This document shows, piece after piece, positions 53,137 to 63,634 of a DNA stretch of 64,000 bases. A program made the position numbers and the translations under genes. Source of the DNA: Xanthostigma xanthostigma (taxonomy: Eukaryota > Arthropoda > Insecta > Raphidioptera > Raphidiidae); the NCBI GenBank assembly GCA_963575645.1, contig OY754473.1, forward strand, positions 6,448,001 through 6,512,000. Reading direction: 5' to 3'. Under the pieces are notes generated by a model that was not told the origin of the DNA, made no database searches, and saw only the letters and a list, made by a program, of their open reading frames with translations. The number at the start of each line of letters is the position of its first letter. Within the stretch, counting starts at the first letter, position 1.

Positions 53137-53913
53137 TCTATACTAATATATAAAGCTGAAGAGTTTGTTTGTTTGGTTGAACGCGCTTATCTCAGAAACT
53201 ACTGGTTCGAATTGAAAAAAATTTTTTTTGTTGGATAGCCTATTTGTCGAGGAAGGCTATAGGCTATATAATATCACGCTACGACCAATTGGAGCGAAGC
53301 ATCAATGAAAAATGTTGCAGGATGTATCTCAAAATTTGTCCGTCCGACAAATATTATCAGGTGAAATGCCCTAACTAAATATTGCAATATTAGCGCCTCA
53401 CATTCACAAGCCCGGATAGCTCAGTCGGTAGAGCATGCGCCTATTAATATCAGGGTCGTAGGTTCGAGTCCCGCGTTGAGCAAATATATTTTTAATTTTT
53501 TTTAATTTTCTACATTACTTTCTTCTAAGACTTACATTTCAATTTTTTAAAATTTTATTACGACTAATTAAAATTAAATAAATCTAATTAATAGCTCATT
53601 TGAAAACTGTTACAACTATAGCTACCTAATAAAAAAAAATTTCTACAGTGTTTTCAATTATATATTTATTATATTTTATTAATTACAGTAATTATTGTTT
53701 TAAATTTACTTGAAGAGTTCTATTCAGACGTTAATCAAAGATTTAAAAAAAGTATAAATACTGATTTTTAACGACAAAAACTTTTGAACGGTAACTCCGA
53801 TCATCATGAAAGTTGGACACAACATTCATCTCGGTAAACTAAGATGAATGTGCGTACTCATGTCCCTCCCTTCCCTTCTTTTATACCCGGGTGAAACCGG
53901 GCGGGACCGCTAG
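53137..53913 (+). mobile_element. Hel-A element, long form with tRNA-Lys-like insert
   Basis: TCTATACTAATATATAAAGC at 53137; CTAG at 53910-53913. 777 bp. A 40-bp piece (53708-53747, ACTTGAAGAGTTCTATTCAG onward) matches the tail of the Penelope-like repeat at 44628-44668 and is absent from the other Hel-A copies. Confidence 0.85.
53410..53482 (+). pseudogene. tRNA-Lys-like sequence inside Hel-A, best preserved
   Basis: GCCCGGATAGCTCAGTCGGT begins an almost intact tRNA body, with GAGCATGCGC and a T-arm GTAGGTTCGAGTCCCGC. The anticodon loop is CTATTAA, so ATT instead of CTT. The anticodon stem does not pair, and the 3' acceptor (TTGAGCA) is imperfect. Box A and box B are intact enough for Pol III binding to be conceivable. 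Confidence 0.75.
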
Positions 53914-54764
53914 TGCAATATAAGCGGCATGGGACAGGCAAACCAAAATATAGAAAAACTTTGTGGTTACCTTTTTTTTTAAAACAAGTTTTTTTGAGGA
54001 CATGAAAATATTGTATTGTCATCGGAACCATTTACGTGTGGAATCAAAATTGAATTACAAGGTTTGACCTAAAATTGATAATCCGTTAACATTTTTAGGC
54101 TCCGAGCTAACGTTAGATTTTATTTTGAAAGCTTAAACCGAAAACTTTTTTTAAGATTTTTAAGAAACCGGAATCGAAAAGACTCGAATCTATCATTCTA
54201 TTTCGGTTTCAAATCAGGTTTTAGACCAGTTTGTTTTGTGACCACGGACATGAAGTCAGCCTAATGTAAACATAATCTATTTTGACATAAATTGTGTGGT
54301 CATTGCAAAAATGAAAAATTTAAATCGATTTATTTAAACTAATTTTCCGTAGGCGTTGTTAATTACTTGTGTTTCTAATGAATTTACAATTAGCTGTCGA
54401 CATTATTTCTTTGTTACAACGCCACCTACTTAAAATTGTAATTTAAAATCCTGTTAGGAAAATCTGGATTTAAACAATTTATAGTTTGACGATTATTAAA
54501 ATCAACGATTATTCCCAACTCTAGCTATAAGGTCGCAAGCATAAGTAATTTTGTTATTGGCGCAATGTTTATCAAACAACACATAAATCATTAAAGCCAT
54601 AATTGTCACTCACTATCTCAAAAATATGCATATTATATTTCTATATTATGTTATTACATATACGATTTTATTTGAACATTGCATTCAGTACATAATAATT
54701 CTACCTTTAATAAGGTTGAAGTATTTTCTATACGTTATAGCTGTGGTGAGTTTACTGTAAAAAT
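53914..54764. other. Unassigned stretch
   Basis: About 850 bp, AT-rich, no recognised feature. Confidence 0.35.
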
Positions 54765-54930
54765 TTGCGTTAACGCTAGAAACACTGCTTGGAGTTCTGC
54801 TGGCCGGTAGGCTGGGTACGAAGCTGGAAATGACGTCACTACGGGCTCGCCTGCTAGCTCACAAAATAGGTTTTAAAATTAGAACAGGGGCTCTTTTCCT
54901 CGCTAGATCCGCTGCTAGGTATGAGACAGC
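54765..54930 (+). mobile_element. CTGCACACGAGGCT-type MITE, fragment
   Basis: AGAAACACTGCTTGGAGTTC, GCTGGAAATGACGTCACTAC and GGGCTCGCCTGCTAG match 18873-19020. Both ends are missing. Confidence 0.6.
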
Positions 54931-55327
54931 AAATGACTGTGTTCTATCTCCTTCTTTTCACTTGACCCGTTGGATGCAAGTATCGCGTCTCTGTAGTGGG
55001 GGCAATTAGTAAGTGGAATGGAGCAAGCCACCTCCCTTTCACAGCTTAGTTCCATGTGCAAACTGGCGCGCATCCATTCACGGACATGCGCATAAGACTC
55101 AGAGTATAATAAGTGAGACAGACGTATACATGTCTGCACCGTAGTGTTTAAGTCTTTCTCCCGATCTTTGCTAGCAGTATAGAAGGTATTAAATATTAAT
55201 AGTAACTAGTAAGTATTTAAATATTTATTCAGAGATGATTATTTTAATTTGGACAAATATATTGGCAACATTGCATTGTCTTTCTCACTTAGACATATGT
55301 CGTTCTTGCTTTCACTAAGTGTAAATA
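54931..55327. other. Unassigned stretch
   Basis: The 74-codon minus-strand frame here is not recognised. Confidence 0.3.
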
Positions 55328-55836
55328 TTTAATTGAAAACACCGCGGAAAATTATTTTTATATAGGTACCTATAGTTGTAACAGTTTTCAAATGAGCTAT
55401 TAATTAGATTTATTTAATTTTAATTAGTCGTAATAAAATTTTAAAAAATTGAAATGTAAGCCTTAGAGAAAAGCAATGTAGAAAATAAAAATATATTCGC
55501 CGACGTGGGGCTTGAACCCAAGACCCTGGCATTAAGAGCCTTACGCTCCACCGACTGAGCTATCCGGACTTATGAACGTGACGCGCTAATATTGCAATAT
55601 TTAGTTAAGGCATTTCACCTGATAATATTTGTCGGACGGACTAAATTATGAGATACATGTTGCAACATTTTCCATTGATGTTCCGCTCCAATTGGTCGTA
55701 GCGTGGTATTAAATAGCCTATAGCCTTCCTCGATAAATGGGCTATCCAACAAAAAAAAATTTCAAATCGAACAAGTAGTTCCTGAGATTAGCGCGTTCAA
55801 ACAAACAAACTCTTCAGCTTTATATATTAGTATAGA
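55328..55836 (-). mobile_element. Hel-A element, long form, 3' truncated
   Basis: The 5' end TCTATACTAATATATAAAGC (minus) is at 55836. The left (3') end lacks the terminal hairpin. It holds a tRNA-Lys-like block. Confidence 0.75.
55498..55570 (-). pseudogene. tRNA-Lys-like sequence with CTT anticodon loop
   Basis: Minus strand: GTCCGGATAGCTCAGTCGGT, loop CTCTTAA (Lys CTT), T-arm TTGGGTTCAAGCCCC. It is the only copy that keeps the lysine anticodon, which identifies the source tRNA. The anticodon stem is damaged. Confidence 0.75.
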
Positions 55837-56336
55837 TATAGATGAGGAACAAAATGCATCGTTCAAAATTATTAAATTTTGATACTCGCGACGACTCTAT
55901 GCGATAATGCAGAGCATATTCTTAGCTGAAAATGCGCACGTTCAAGAAAGTAATAGCTTAGTATTCCAGGGACAGTGCTACAATGAAAAAAACCTGGTTT
56001 ATGTGTTCATATTCAAATAAATTAGATAAGATATATCCACCGTGAATATTAATCAATTGTGTTATATTCCTGCTCACTGCTTCGTTATCAAAGAGTTCTT
56101 TCTTATCGGCATCGAAAATTTACTATATGTTCATTGCAAACAAGTTCTTTAGTTATTGGTTTCTTCTCTATCAAACGACCTGAATTGTCGAGCGTCCGTA
56201 GCTTGCAATCTCTAGCTATCAAACACAATACTTCAATTGGCACCTAGGTTGGTTTATGACCAATGACCTTGAAAATTATCGAGGAGGTTATTTTCAATAT
56301 CCTGTGTATAAATTTCTTCTATCTATTGGTGTAGTC
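55837..56336. other. Unassigned stretch
   Basis: The 62-codon frame 56059-56247 is not recognised. Nothing else. Confidence 0.35.
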
Positions 56337-56670
56337 CAGGGGTCGGCAACCTTTTGAGACGGAAGAGCCAAAAGTAACAATTTACAAAATTTCCCAATTT
56401 TTAAAAGAGCTACTAAACATTTTCGTTTCAGTACTATAGTATTTGCTTATATAGGTATAATATATTTATATCCGAGGACGACAAGTCGCGACGGTGGCGG
56501 TACGGGTGAGAGGCGAGTGGAAATAGCTGAGAGATAGACATCATGCTCAATCATGGATCGATTGGACGATTTTTAAGGGTTTATATAATAAAATAATTAT
56601 TTTTTGCGTATGGAACTGGAGAGTCGCAACTTTACATCAAAAGAGCCGCATGCGATTGTCGTCGATTCTA
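56337..56670. mobile_element. hAT element (CAGGGGTCGGCAACC family), copy 2
   Basis: Left end CAGGGGTCGGCAACCTTTTG intact. The right end has decayed after AAAAGAGCCGCATGCG. The interior GGACGACAAGTCGCGACGG and GAGAGATAGACATCATG match copy 3. Confidence 0.7.
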
Positions 56671-57427
56671 ATCTCCCTTAGTGCATAAAAATTAAAAATC
56701 CATTTATGCGTGATAATATTATTATAATATGGTTAATTTGATTGTTAAAACTCGCCGGCGCTTGTTTTTAACACAATGTCATAATGTATGTCATTACGCA
56801 CTAAAAGCATTATCTACTATTGTCAAAAAACGTAATCCAATCTCAAGAAATATTGCAGGATTCATTTTGAAAATGAATTATAAACAAACGACTGTTTGAA
56901 ATCTGTCAATCTTGTCCCCAAAAACGTTTATTAATCCTAAAAAAACACAGACGCGTCATAGAAAAGTCCCGAAGTATTTTTTTACCATCTGGTACATTTA
57001 AAAAATTCGTAGTCAAATTATACTGTTTGTGAAATTTCAATTCAATTAGAAAACAAATTACATAGGATGAAACAACCCTAAGCGCTTTATGCCCGAAACC
57101 TAATATTAAACGATTTTACCTTTGCGGAAATTGATTTAAATGTATAATATCAGATCTAATAAAAGATCCATTTTACACAATCACTGTATTTTGTAGCCTA
57201 AAATATCGACTCATTATTTAATAATGTTATAATATATAAGTTTACGATATTTAAATTATATATTATAAACAAATAAATTAGTATCATTTTTTTATTATGT
57301 GCAACCATGTTATTAGATCATTATTTGTGACCAATGGATTTCTTCTAACTCGGATCGCGGGTATAATATCCGGCTCTTTTACCAATAAGGCTCGGTCGGG
57401 CAGCATTCGGCTTGATCAGCCGTCTAG
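56671..57427. other. Unassigned stretch
   Basis: About 750 bp, no recognised feature. Confidence 0.35.
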
Positions 57428-58276
57428 AACCTGTTGAGACGGAAGAGCCAAAAGTTACAATTTACACCCAGTTTTTAAAGAGCCACTAAACATTTTCGTT
57501 TCAGTATTATAGTATTTGCTTATACAGATTGTATCAAATCAAAACGGTGCATAGAACATTCTGTGTGTAAGACAGAGACGATATATAAAGCAGTAAGTAA
57601 GAATGAGATAAATGATCGCTAATAGTTACTGTGGTTACGTAAATAAATAATTACGTACACTGTAAATCTTTTTACCAATTTATCAATTAATTCGTATTAA
57701 TTTGTATTATTATTTATATATGGTACAAAAGTTTTAACAATACTTTTAATAATAATTAATTTATTAAATGTTTAAAAGACCTCCACGTTCTGCCACATAA
57801 TATCCTAATCGATTATAATAAATAGCCATTTTATCAATAATTTCACTAGTGAATACTGACATTTGATAAAATTGTTATTTTTACTGTAGAAAGCAAAGAC
57901 AATACTATCAGATTGTATAACCACAGTAACTATTAGCGATCATTTATCTCATTCTCACTTACTGCTTTAGTGCTTTATATAATATCGTCACTGTCTTACA
58001 CACATAATGTTCTATGGACCGTTTTGATTTGATACAATCTGTATATGTATAATAATATATATATCCGAGGACGACACGTCGCGACGGGGGCGGTGCGGGT
58101 GAGACGCAAGTGGAAATGGCTGAGAGATAGACATGGTACTCAATCATGGATCGATTGGACGATTTTTAAGGGTTTATATAATAAAATAATTGTTTTTTGC
58201 GTATGGAATTGGAGAGCCGCAACTTTACATCAAAAGAGCCGCATCCGGCTCGCGAGCCGCAGGTTACCGACCCTTG
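57428..58276. mobile_element. hAT element copy 3, split by a TA-flanked MITE
   Basis: Left tip lost (starts AACCTGTTGAGACGGAAGAG). The right end GCAGGTTACCGACCCTTG is intact. Copy 2 shows the uninterrupted sequence across the MITE insertion point (TTTGCTTATA). Confidence 0.75.
57525..58041. mobile_element. TA-flanked fold-back MITE inside the hAT element
   Basis: Arms of about 110 bp begin CAGATTGTATCAAATCAAAA and share AAGACAG, AGTAAGAATGAGATAAATGA and TCGCTAATAGTTACTGTGGT. Flanked by TA. 517 bp. Tc1/mariner-type by its TA flanks and CAG start. Confidence 0.8.
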
Positions 58277-58800
58277 GTCTAGAATAATCACTGTGATCTG
58301 ACAAGAAGTAACTATACGTATGTTGTTCCATGTCACTGCACTCACGACGGTCGCTCCAACCGAGTAGCCGGCGTAACGTCCTATCGAGTGTTTACTCGGT
58401 CGGGATCGACGTAACAAAGTCACGATGATTTTTCACTGTGATTCTTGTGTAACCGGAATAACAGTTACTGTGATCACATAGTAACGACTATTCCCAGCAA
58501 CGGTTTCAGTGGCAAAAGCAGACAGTAATTTAAAAGCCGGTTAAAGGAGCCGCCACCCGAAGGACGAATCTTTGTGATTTAAATCGGCCATTTAAAGCGG
58601 CATCTAATTTTTATAATTTCAATCTGCCATATATGCAGCATTTAATAATAGACATTGAACTCCGGGATCGCGTTATTAATTACGTAGGCCATGATTTGAG
58701 TTTCCCTCATTTGGCATGTTGTACAATTTCATTTGACATCTTAACTTAAAAATTATATCAACTAGTAATTTAACTTTTATACTGCAAATTTAACCTCCTT
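58277..58800. other. Unassigned, GC-richer stretch
   Basis: 58310-58590 is GC-richer than average. On the minus strand a donor GTGAGTGCAG (about 58346) ends an open stretch through IGRYAGYSVGATV, but no acceptor supports it. Confidence 0.3.
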
Positions 58801-59660
58801 GTGGGTTTTAATTATTGTCTCATAAGTTCGGGTAATATAAAACGGGACAAAAATCACGTAGTATTTGAAAAACTTGAAGATTTGCAAAACGCATTTGAAA
58901 ACATGAAAGTTTTGCGATATTTTGCAAAATATATAATTTTTTCAGATATGCTTAATAGTAACGTGTCTTATAGAAAAAAGTACGCTGAATCGAATGGGAC
59001 CAAGCACACATTCGTTTCTCTGTTAGCTTAGACGCTATGACGGTTTAAAGTGTAAAAAAATTTAAACAGTGTAAATTTGCTATACCTATCTCCGAAACCA
59101 AAAGAGATACAAGGTTGTGGATGGTCGGAATCGATTCAGAATGACTTTTTCTATAAGTATGCATGATATCAAATAAATTTATTTTTCAAAAATGTTTCAA
59201 TTTTGTTTTCTTACTTTTTTCGATTTTAAAAAAACCCAAAAATCACTGTCATATTGTTCACATACGACTTACAGCTGAGGTTATTCTTATAGAAAACGTT
59301 GCTCTGAATCGATTCCGACTACTCCCGTCTCGGTATCTTTAGTCGTTTAGAAGTTACAGCGTTTTTAAGTTTTTCTCTAATAATATAAATAAACGCTCAT
59401 ATCTCCGAAACTAAAAGTGATACGGGGTTGCGGATAATGGGAATCGATTCAGCTTGAAATTTTCTATAAGCTCGGTCAGTATAGAACGGTCCAAAAGTCG
59501 CTTAGTGTCTTAAAAAGTTGCAGATTTTCAAATCGCATACCTACGACTTACAACTGAGGTTATTCTCATAGAAAAAATCGCGCTGAATCGATTCTGCCCA
59601 CTCCCACCTCTCTATCATTTGTCGTTTAGAAATTATAGCGGTTTTAATTGTCTTAATACT
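58801..59660. repeat. GAATCGATTC repeat family, degenerate repeated modules
   Basis: TATCTCCGAAAC, then GGAATCGATTCAG and TTTTCTATAAG recur near 59085-59160 and 59400-59475. Inverted or complementary forms (GAATCGATTCTGCCCAC, CATAGAAAA) lie near 59300 and 59590. A related scrap is at 21884. The 76-codon frame 58801-59031 is repeat translation. Confidence 0.5.
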
Positions 59661-60289
59661 AGGAAACAATTCTTCTACGGGAAGTTTGTGTCTGAAATCT
59701 ACACTGTTCGTATTGAATCAGTTTTAATACCACTGTTTTAATGTATGACATTTTTATAGCGTTGTTTTCGATATCCCTCACACTGTTCGAGGCCTGAGTA
59801 AGATATTCCTCCAAAAGAAAAACAGAGAAAAAAAAGAATCCAACTTGTTAACACGTTTCTCGATGGGGAGTTTCAGGTCTATTGTTGACTACAACAATAC
59901 ACTTAAGACGGATGATTTATTTATTGTAATTTTTATAATTAAGGTGTAACTAGGCTAAACGGAGACAATAAATCGTCGCTTTTTTTAAATAATATATTGT
60001 AAAGATCAAAGAGGCAGCACAATAATTCAAGTTAACTAAAATGCAATTGCCTGGCTACTTAACTGGAAGTTACTACCTTGTAACAAGTTTGCGTTTTTCT
60101 TCTTTGTAAATTGCCTGTCAGACTAAATAGTACGGAAAAAAATCGGCCAATAGTTCGGGTATAGAACTATGAACAGTCAAAGATTAGAGCATAAAACAGT
60201 TCACCATGGACATAAAATAATCCGCGTTAACACTTTTTAGTTCACGGTGGACACTGTTTAGGCCACGGTTTCCCACAGTTAATAAATCA
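59661..60289. other. Unassigned stretch
   Basis: About 630 bp, no recognised feature. Confidence 0.35.
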
Positions 60290-60873
60290 TCATATATATT
60301 AATACGCTAAGGTTTAAGATGTTTGCCTCCATTTTTAGAAAAAGCTCACAATTTCTCCACATAAATTATATATTATCATTTTACAGATAATTGCTTGCTC
60401 TACTGACATCGACAACTAAAAAATTTATTATTGCTTTTGTTTTTGTAAATTAATTAATTAACAGCAACACTGAACAACGTCTGCCATCTGACGGCTTTAA
60501 TTTTGAAACAACGTCAACACTTCGATCTGTCATCTGACCTTCATATTGTAAATACTGCATACTGCCATCTGACAGCTTTAATTTTGAAACAGCGAGCAAC
60601 GCTGAACAACGTCACAGCAATGCTGCATGATGCCATCTGACGGTTTAGCTCAACGCTTTTGCTACTTGCGCCTCTATATGACAATTTTAGTAAAATATTT
60701 CTTCGATCTGTCATCTAAGCTTCATATTGTAATACAACAAAAAGAAGAACGTTATAAGCAGTGTGCAAAATTAGAAACGAATTGAATACCTGCAATCATA
60801 TTTAAAAAATAATTTTGTAAAGTGATAATTATTATACTTATTTAGTGCGAATAATTCGCACAGGTCACACTAG
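60290..60873 (+). mobile_element. Hel-B element, copy 6
   Basis: TCATATATATTAATACGCTA to CTAG at 60870-60873 followed by T, with a perfect GTGCGAATAATTCGCAC hairpin. 584 bp. Confidence 0.85.
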
Positions 60874-61517
60874 TATTTCTTAATTTTGTTACATATACCT
60901 ATTAATTTCATGTTATTATTACCTAAAAAAAAAACTTATAAATCATTATTTATAACATATTTTGGCATATTGACATAATATGAAGATAATTTAGTAGCTT
61001 ATAATTTATGAACAAATAGATCACATTGTGATAAGCCCGACTGTTAACTTGGAAAATGAGTATTCACTATTAAAATCAGTTTGCTATTGGACACATTATA
61101 GTTCGGTGTCGCGCAAAACTAAATTATTGGATGAGTTATTGTTGTCGCTCGAACTGCATATTCAAAGTTCGGTTTGTGAGGGCGGAAAAACTCGTATTTC
61201 TTAACCCGGTTTTTTTTTTAACCTCACCTTGCAAATGCAAATTTTTATGTTTAATAGCGCAATCACAACATAATAATAACCAAGGCTGTCCACTTGGAAA
61301 AATAATAACCATTATAATTTCAATATAAAAAATAGAGATTATTCCTGTCAAACAAGTAAATAATTGGCTTTTAAAGTTTCCTTGCTTACAAATTTATGTT
61401 CTGAAATTATCTGGAAATTGCTTCAGGCTTTTTCTACACACTCACTGTCGCTATATATTTATACATTAATATTCTAGATTATAGACGCTCAACAACTGAG
61501 GTCCATGTGTTATTAAG
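60874..61517. other. Unassigned stretch
   Basis: Overlapping 65-71 codon frames at 61131-61351 are on opposite strands and unrecognised. Confidence 0.35.
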
Positions 61518-61580
61518 ACCGCTGCACACGAGGCTAGAAACGCTGCTAGATTTGCTTAGCGCTGAAGCTGATTTTCTCGA
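61518..61580 (+). mobile_element. CTGCACACGAGGCT-type MITE, end fragment
   Basis: ACCGCTGCACACGAGGCTAG and AAACGCTGCTAG match the left end of 18873. Confidence 0.5.
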
Positions 61581-61685
61581 TTGCTGTTAGGGAAGTAGTC
61601 TGGTGTTCGGGTTTCGGTAATCGAATTTATTTTTTTTACATTTTTAGTAAGTATAATACATTGAGAAAATACTGTAAAAATTTTA

Positions 61686-61797
61686 GACAGAAATATTAAA
61701 TTGAAGGAAGGTTTTGGTTGAGGATCCTAAAATAAGCTTTAACAGTGGTAAAGCTTATTTTATGATCCTCAACCACAACCTTCCTTCATCTTAATAT
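61686..61797. repeat. Near-perfect hairpin, 112 bp
   Basis: Arms share GAAGGAAGGTTTTGGTTGAG and GGATCCTAAAATAAGCTTTA in inverted order around an 8-10 bp loop (CAGTGG). Stem about 48 bp. A short MITE or hairpin RNA gene; it lies 60 bp upstream of the exon candidate. Confidence 0.8.
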
Positions 61798-61860
61798 TCT
61801 ATTGGATCAACACTACTTTAACTGAAGAAATATTAAATATTTGCAAAGCTATAGCATATA

Positions 61861-61884
61861 GTCGAGAGCAGCAACGGTCTTACG
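61861..61884 (+). CDS. Candidate penultimate exon (5' limit uncertain)
   Basis: An open stretch read ...VESSNGLT ends at a consensus donor (ACG|GTAAGTCTT, GT at 61885-61886). An in-frame TAG at 61851-61853 means the exon must begin after it; CTATAG or CATATAG just upstream are possible but weak acceptors. It joins in phase 0 to 61944. The product is not recognised. Confidence 0.35.
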
Positions 61885-61943
61885 GTAAGTCTTGCCTGCT
61901 CTTACCTCTCAATTGTTATCACGTTACCCTTATACTCTCGCAG

Positions 61944-62024
61944 AGTAGAGCAAAAAAATTAGCAGAAAACGATGCCTTTGAAGAAACAGAAGGTTTACTA
62001 TATGCACCAGGCATAGCTGAATAG
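61944..62024 (+). CDS. Candidate terminal exon after a 59-nt intron
   Basis: The intron 61885-61943 starts GTAAGTCTTGCC and ends in a pyrimidine-rich tract and CTCTCGCAG, a normal insect short intron. Then come 26 codons and TAG (62022-62024). The peptide begins SRAKKLAENDAFEETEGLLY and ends APGIAE. The other two frames are closed at once. The composition is acidic and coding-like. A second consensus donor (GTAAGTATTT, 62026) directly follows the stop, so an intron in the 3' UTR or an alternative end is possible. No family recognised. This is the best host-gene signal in the window. Confidence 0.45.
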   Translation, partial: SRAKKLAENDAFEETEGLLYAPGIAE

Positions 62025-62330
62025 TGTAAGTATTTATTTTTATTTTTTTGTAAGAAATCTGAAATCAAAACTTTAAACGCGTTTTTCTCAAAACTACGTT
62101 TTTGTAAGCGGCGCGGTTTTTTGAAACAAATTGTATACAAACGATTGCTTTCAATTTTTCACAGGCTATTCTACACAACAATAGCTCCGTCCGGTACTAG
62201 AATTACTTATTTATAAAAATTATTTCTATTTTTTAACCGATTTTTAACGACAAAATTACGATTTTCTCGTGGATTTTACAAGCATAAATCTACGTTTCAC
62301 ATATATGCCAAGCTAATCTATAATCTATAC
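62025..62330. other. Unassigned stretch
   Basis: Possible 3' UTR or intron of the preceding candidate. No AATAAA placed with confidence. Confidence 0.3.
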
Positions 62331-62579
62331 CAGGGGCGGGCAAATATTTTGATCAGCGGGCCACATAGGTGATGAAAATTTGACCGCGGGTCGGATGGCT
62401 GACGAAAATTTGACCTTTGCAGAAAAAAAGGTCCTCACATTCTATTTCCGCATTCGGAGAGCAAAAAAAATGTCCCCGCATTCTATTTCCGCTACTATTT
62501 TTCTTAAATGCTTCGCGGGCCGGATAAAATTACGCTGCGGGCCGGATTCGGCCCGCGGGCCGCCATTTGCCCAGACCTG
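62331..62579. mobile_element. hAT element (CAGGGGCGGGCAAATA family)
   Basis: Ends CAGGGGCGGGCAAATA and CCATTTGCCCAGACCTG. The interior has GCGGGCCGGATTCGGCCCGC. The flanks ATCTATAC and ATCTAGGT agree at 5 of 8 positions. It abuts the first base of a Hel-A copy. 249 bp. Confidence 0.75.
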
Positions 62580-62580
62580 A

Positions 62581-62926
62581 TCTAGGTATACTAATAAAAT
62601 ATAAAGCTGAATAATTTTTTTGTTTGTTTGGTTGAACGCGCTAATCTCAGAAACTACCGATTGAATTTAATTTTTTTTTTGTTGGCCAGCCCATTTATCG
62701 AGGAAGGATATAGACTCTCTAATATCACGCTACAACCAATAGGAGCGGAGCATCAAAGAAAAATGTAACTCAAAATTTGTCCGACCAAAACTTGTGAACG
62801 GTAACTCCGATCATCATGAAATTAGAACACAACATTCATCTCAGTAAACGAAGATGAACGTGCGTACTCATGTCCCTCCCCCCATTCGTTCTTTTGCACC
62901 CGGGTGAAACCGGACGGGACCGCTAG
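62581..62926 (+). mobile_element. Hel-A element, short form
   Basis: TCTAGGTATACTAATAAAAT then ATAAAGCTGAATAA at the 5' end. CCCGGGTGAAACCGGACGGG and CTAG (62923-62926) at the 3' end. 346 bp. Confidence 0.8.
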
Positions 62927-63634
62927 TTTTGCACTTTGCAATAGAGTATAGACGAACTATTATTATTCTTTTTAACTAGCGAAACGATACGTATTAACAT
63001 GTTGTTAATTTATAAAATTTGATTGTAATCATTGTAATCAAAGTAATCGAAACCTGAATGACTTGCTGATTAATCATGTTTTAAAGAAGTCAGAAACAAA
63101 GACCGGAGGCTCCTCACATGAGCTGGTAAGTATATAATATAATATCGGATCTTTTAAGAAACTGGCAGAGTCCCAACATCAAAGAGTTCAGGAAAAAAAA
63201 TTGCATTCATACAGTAAATCTGTTCCTATTATAACAAAACCAATCAGAAAACAACAGACTTGTAAAAAATACTTTTTAAAAGTATTTAAATACAAATACT
63301 CTTTCTTTATTGAGTATTTAAATTCAAATATTTTTCCTTCATATACTTGTAAATACTAGAAAAGTATTTGTATTTTCAAATACTCTACATGTCTGGAAAA
63401 TAGTTACTAGTTCTTGTTACATGAGCAAACGTCATAAGGAGCCATTCAAGTATTACGTAAGCACCAAAGGGGGGAGGGGGTCTTTTCTTAGTTTATTTTT
63501 GATGACATGGGGTCGGGGGGGTCTCGTTTTCTTTATACGTTGTATACCTCCAGCATGTTAATTATGCACATTTTGATTGTTAATATCTCATTTTACAGTC
63601 AGTGAAAACATTTATTTTTTTTTTTAAATTAAAT
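62927..63634. repeat. AT-rich stretch with ATTTAAATA-type inverted motifs
   Basis: 63255-63390 is dense in AAAGTATTTAAATACAAATA-type palindromic motifs, and 63015-63050 repeats GTAATCA. Both are typical of decayed hAT-like MITEs. A consensus donor GTAAGTAT at 63126 follows an open frame that includes the GTAATCA repeat, so it was not called an exon. Confidence 0.35.

Noticed and set aside
53410-53482. Functional tRNA-Lys gene
   Set aside because: The anticodon stem is broken, the anticodon is ATT, and it is embedded in a mobile element with sister copies.
62985-63125. Open frame ending at a perfect GTAAGTAT donor
   Set aside because: The frame includes GTAATCA repeats typical of a decayed MITE and no acceptor was found.
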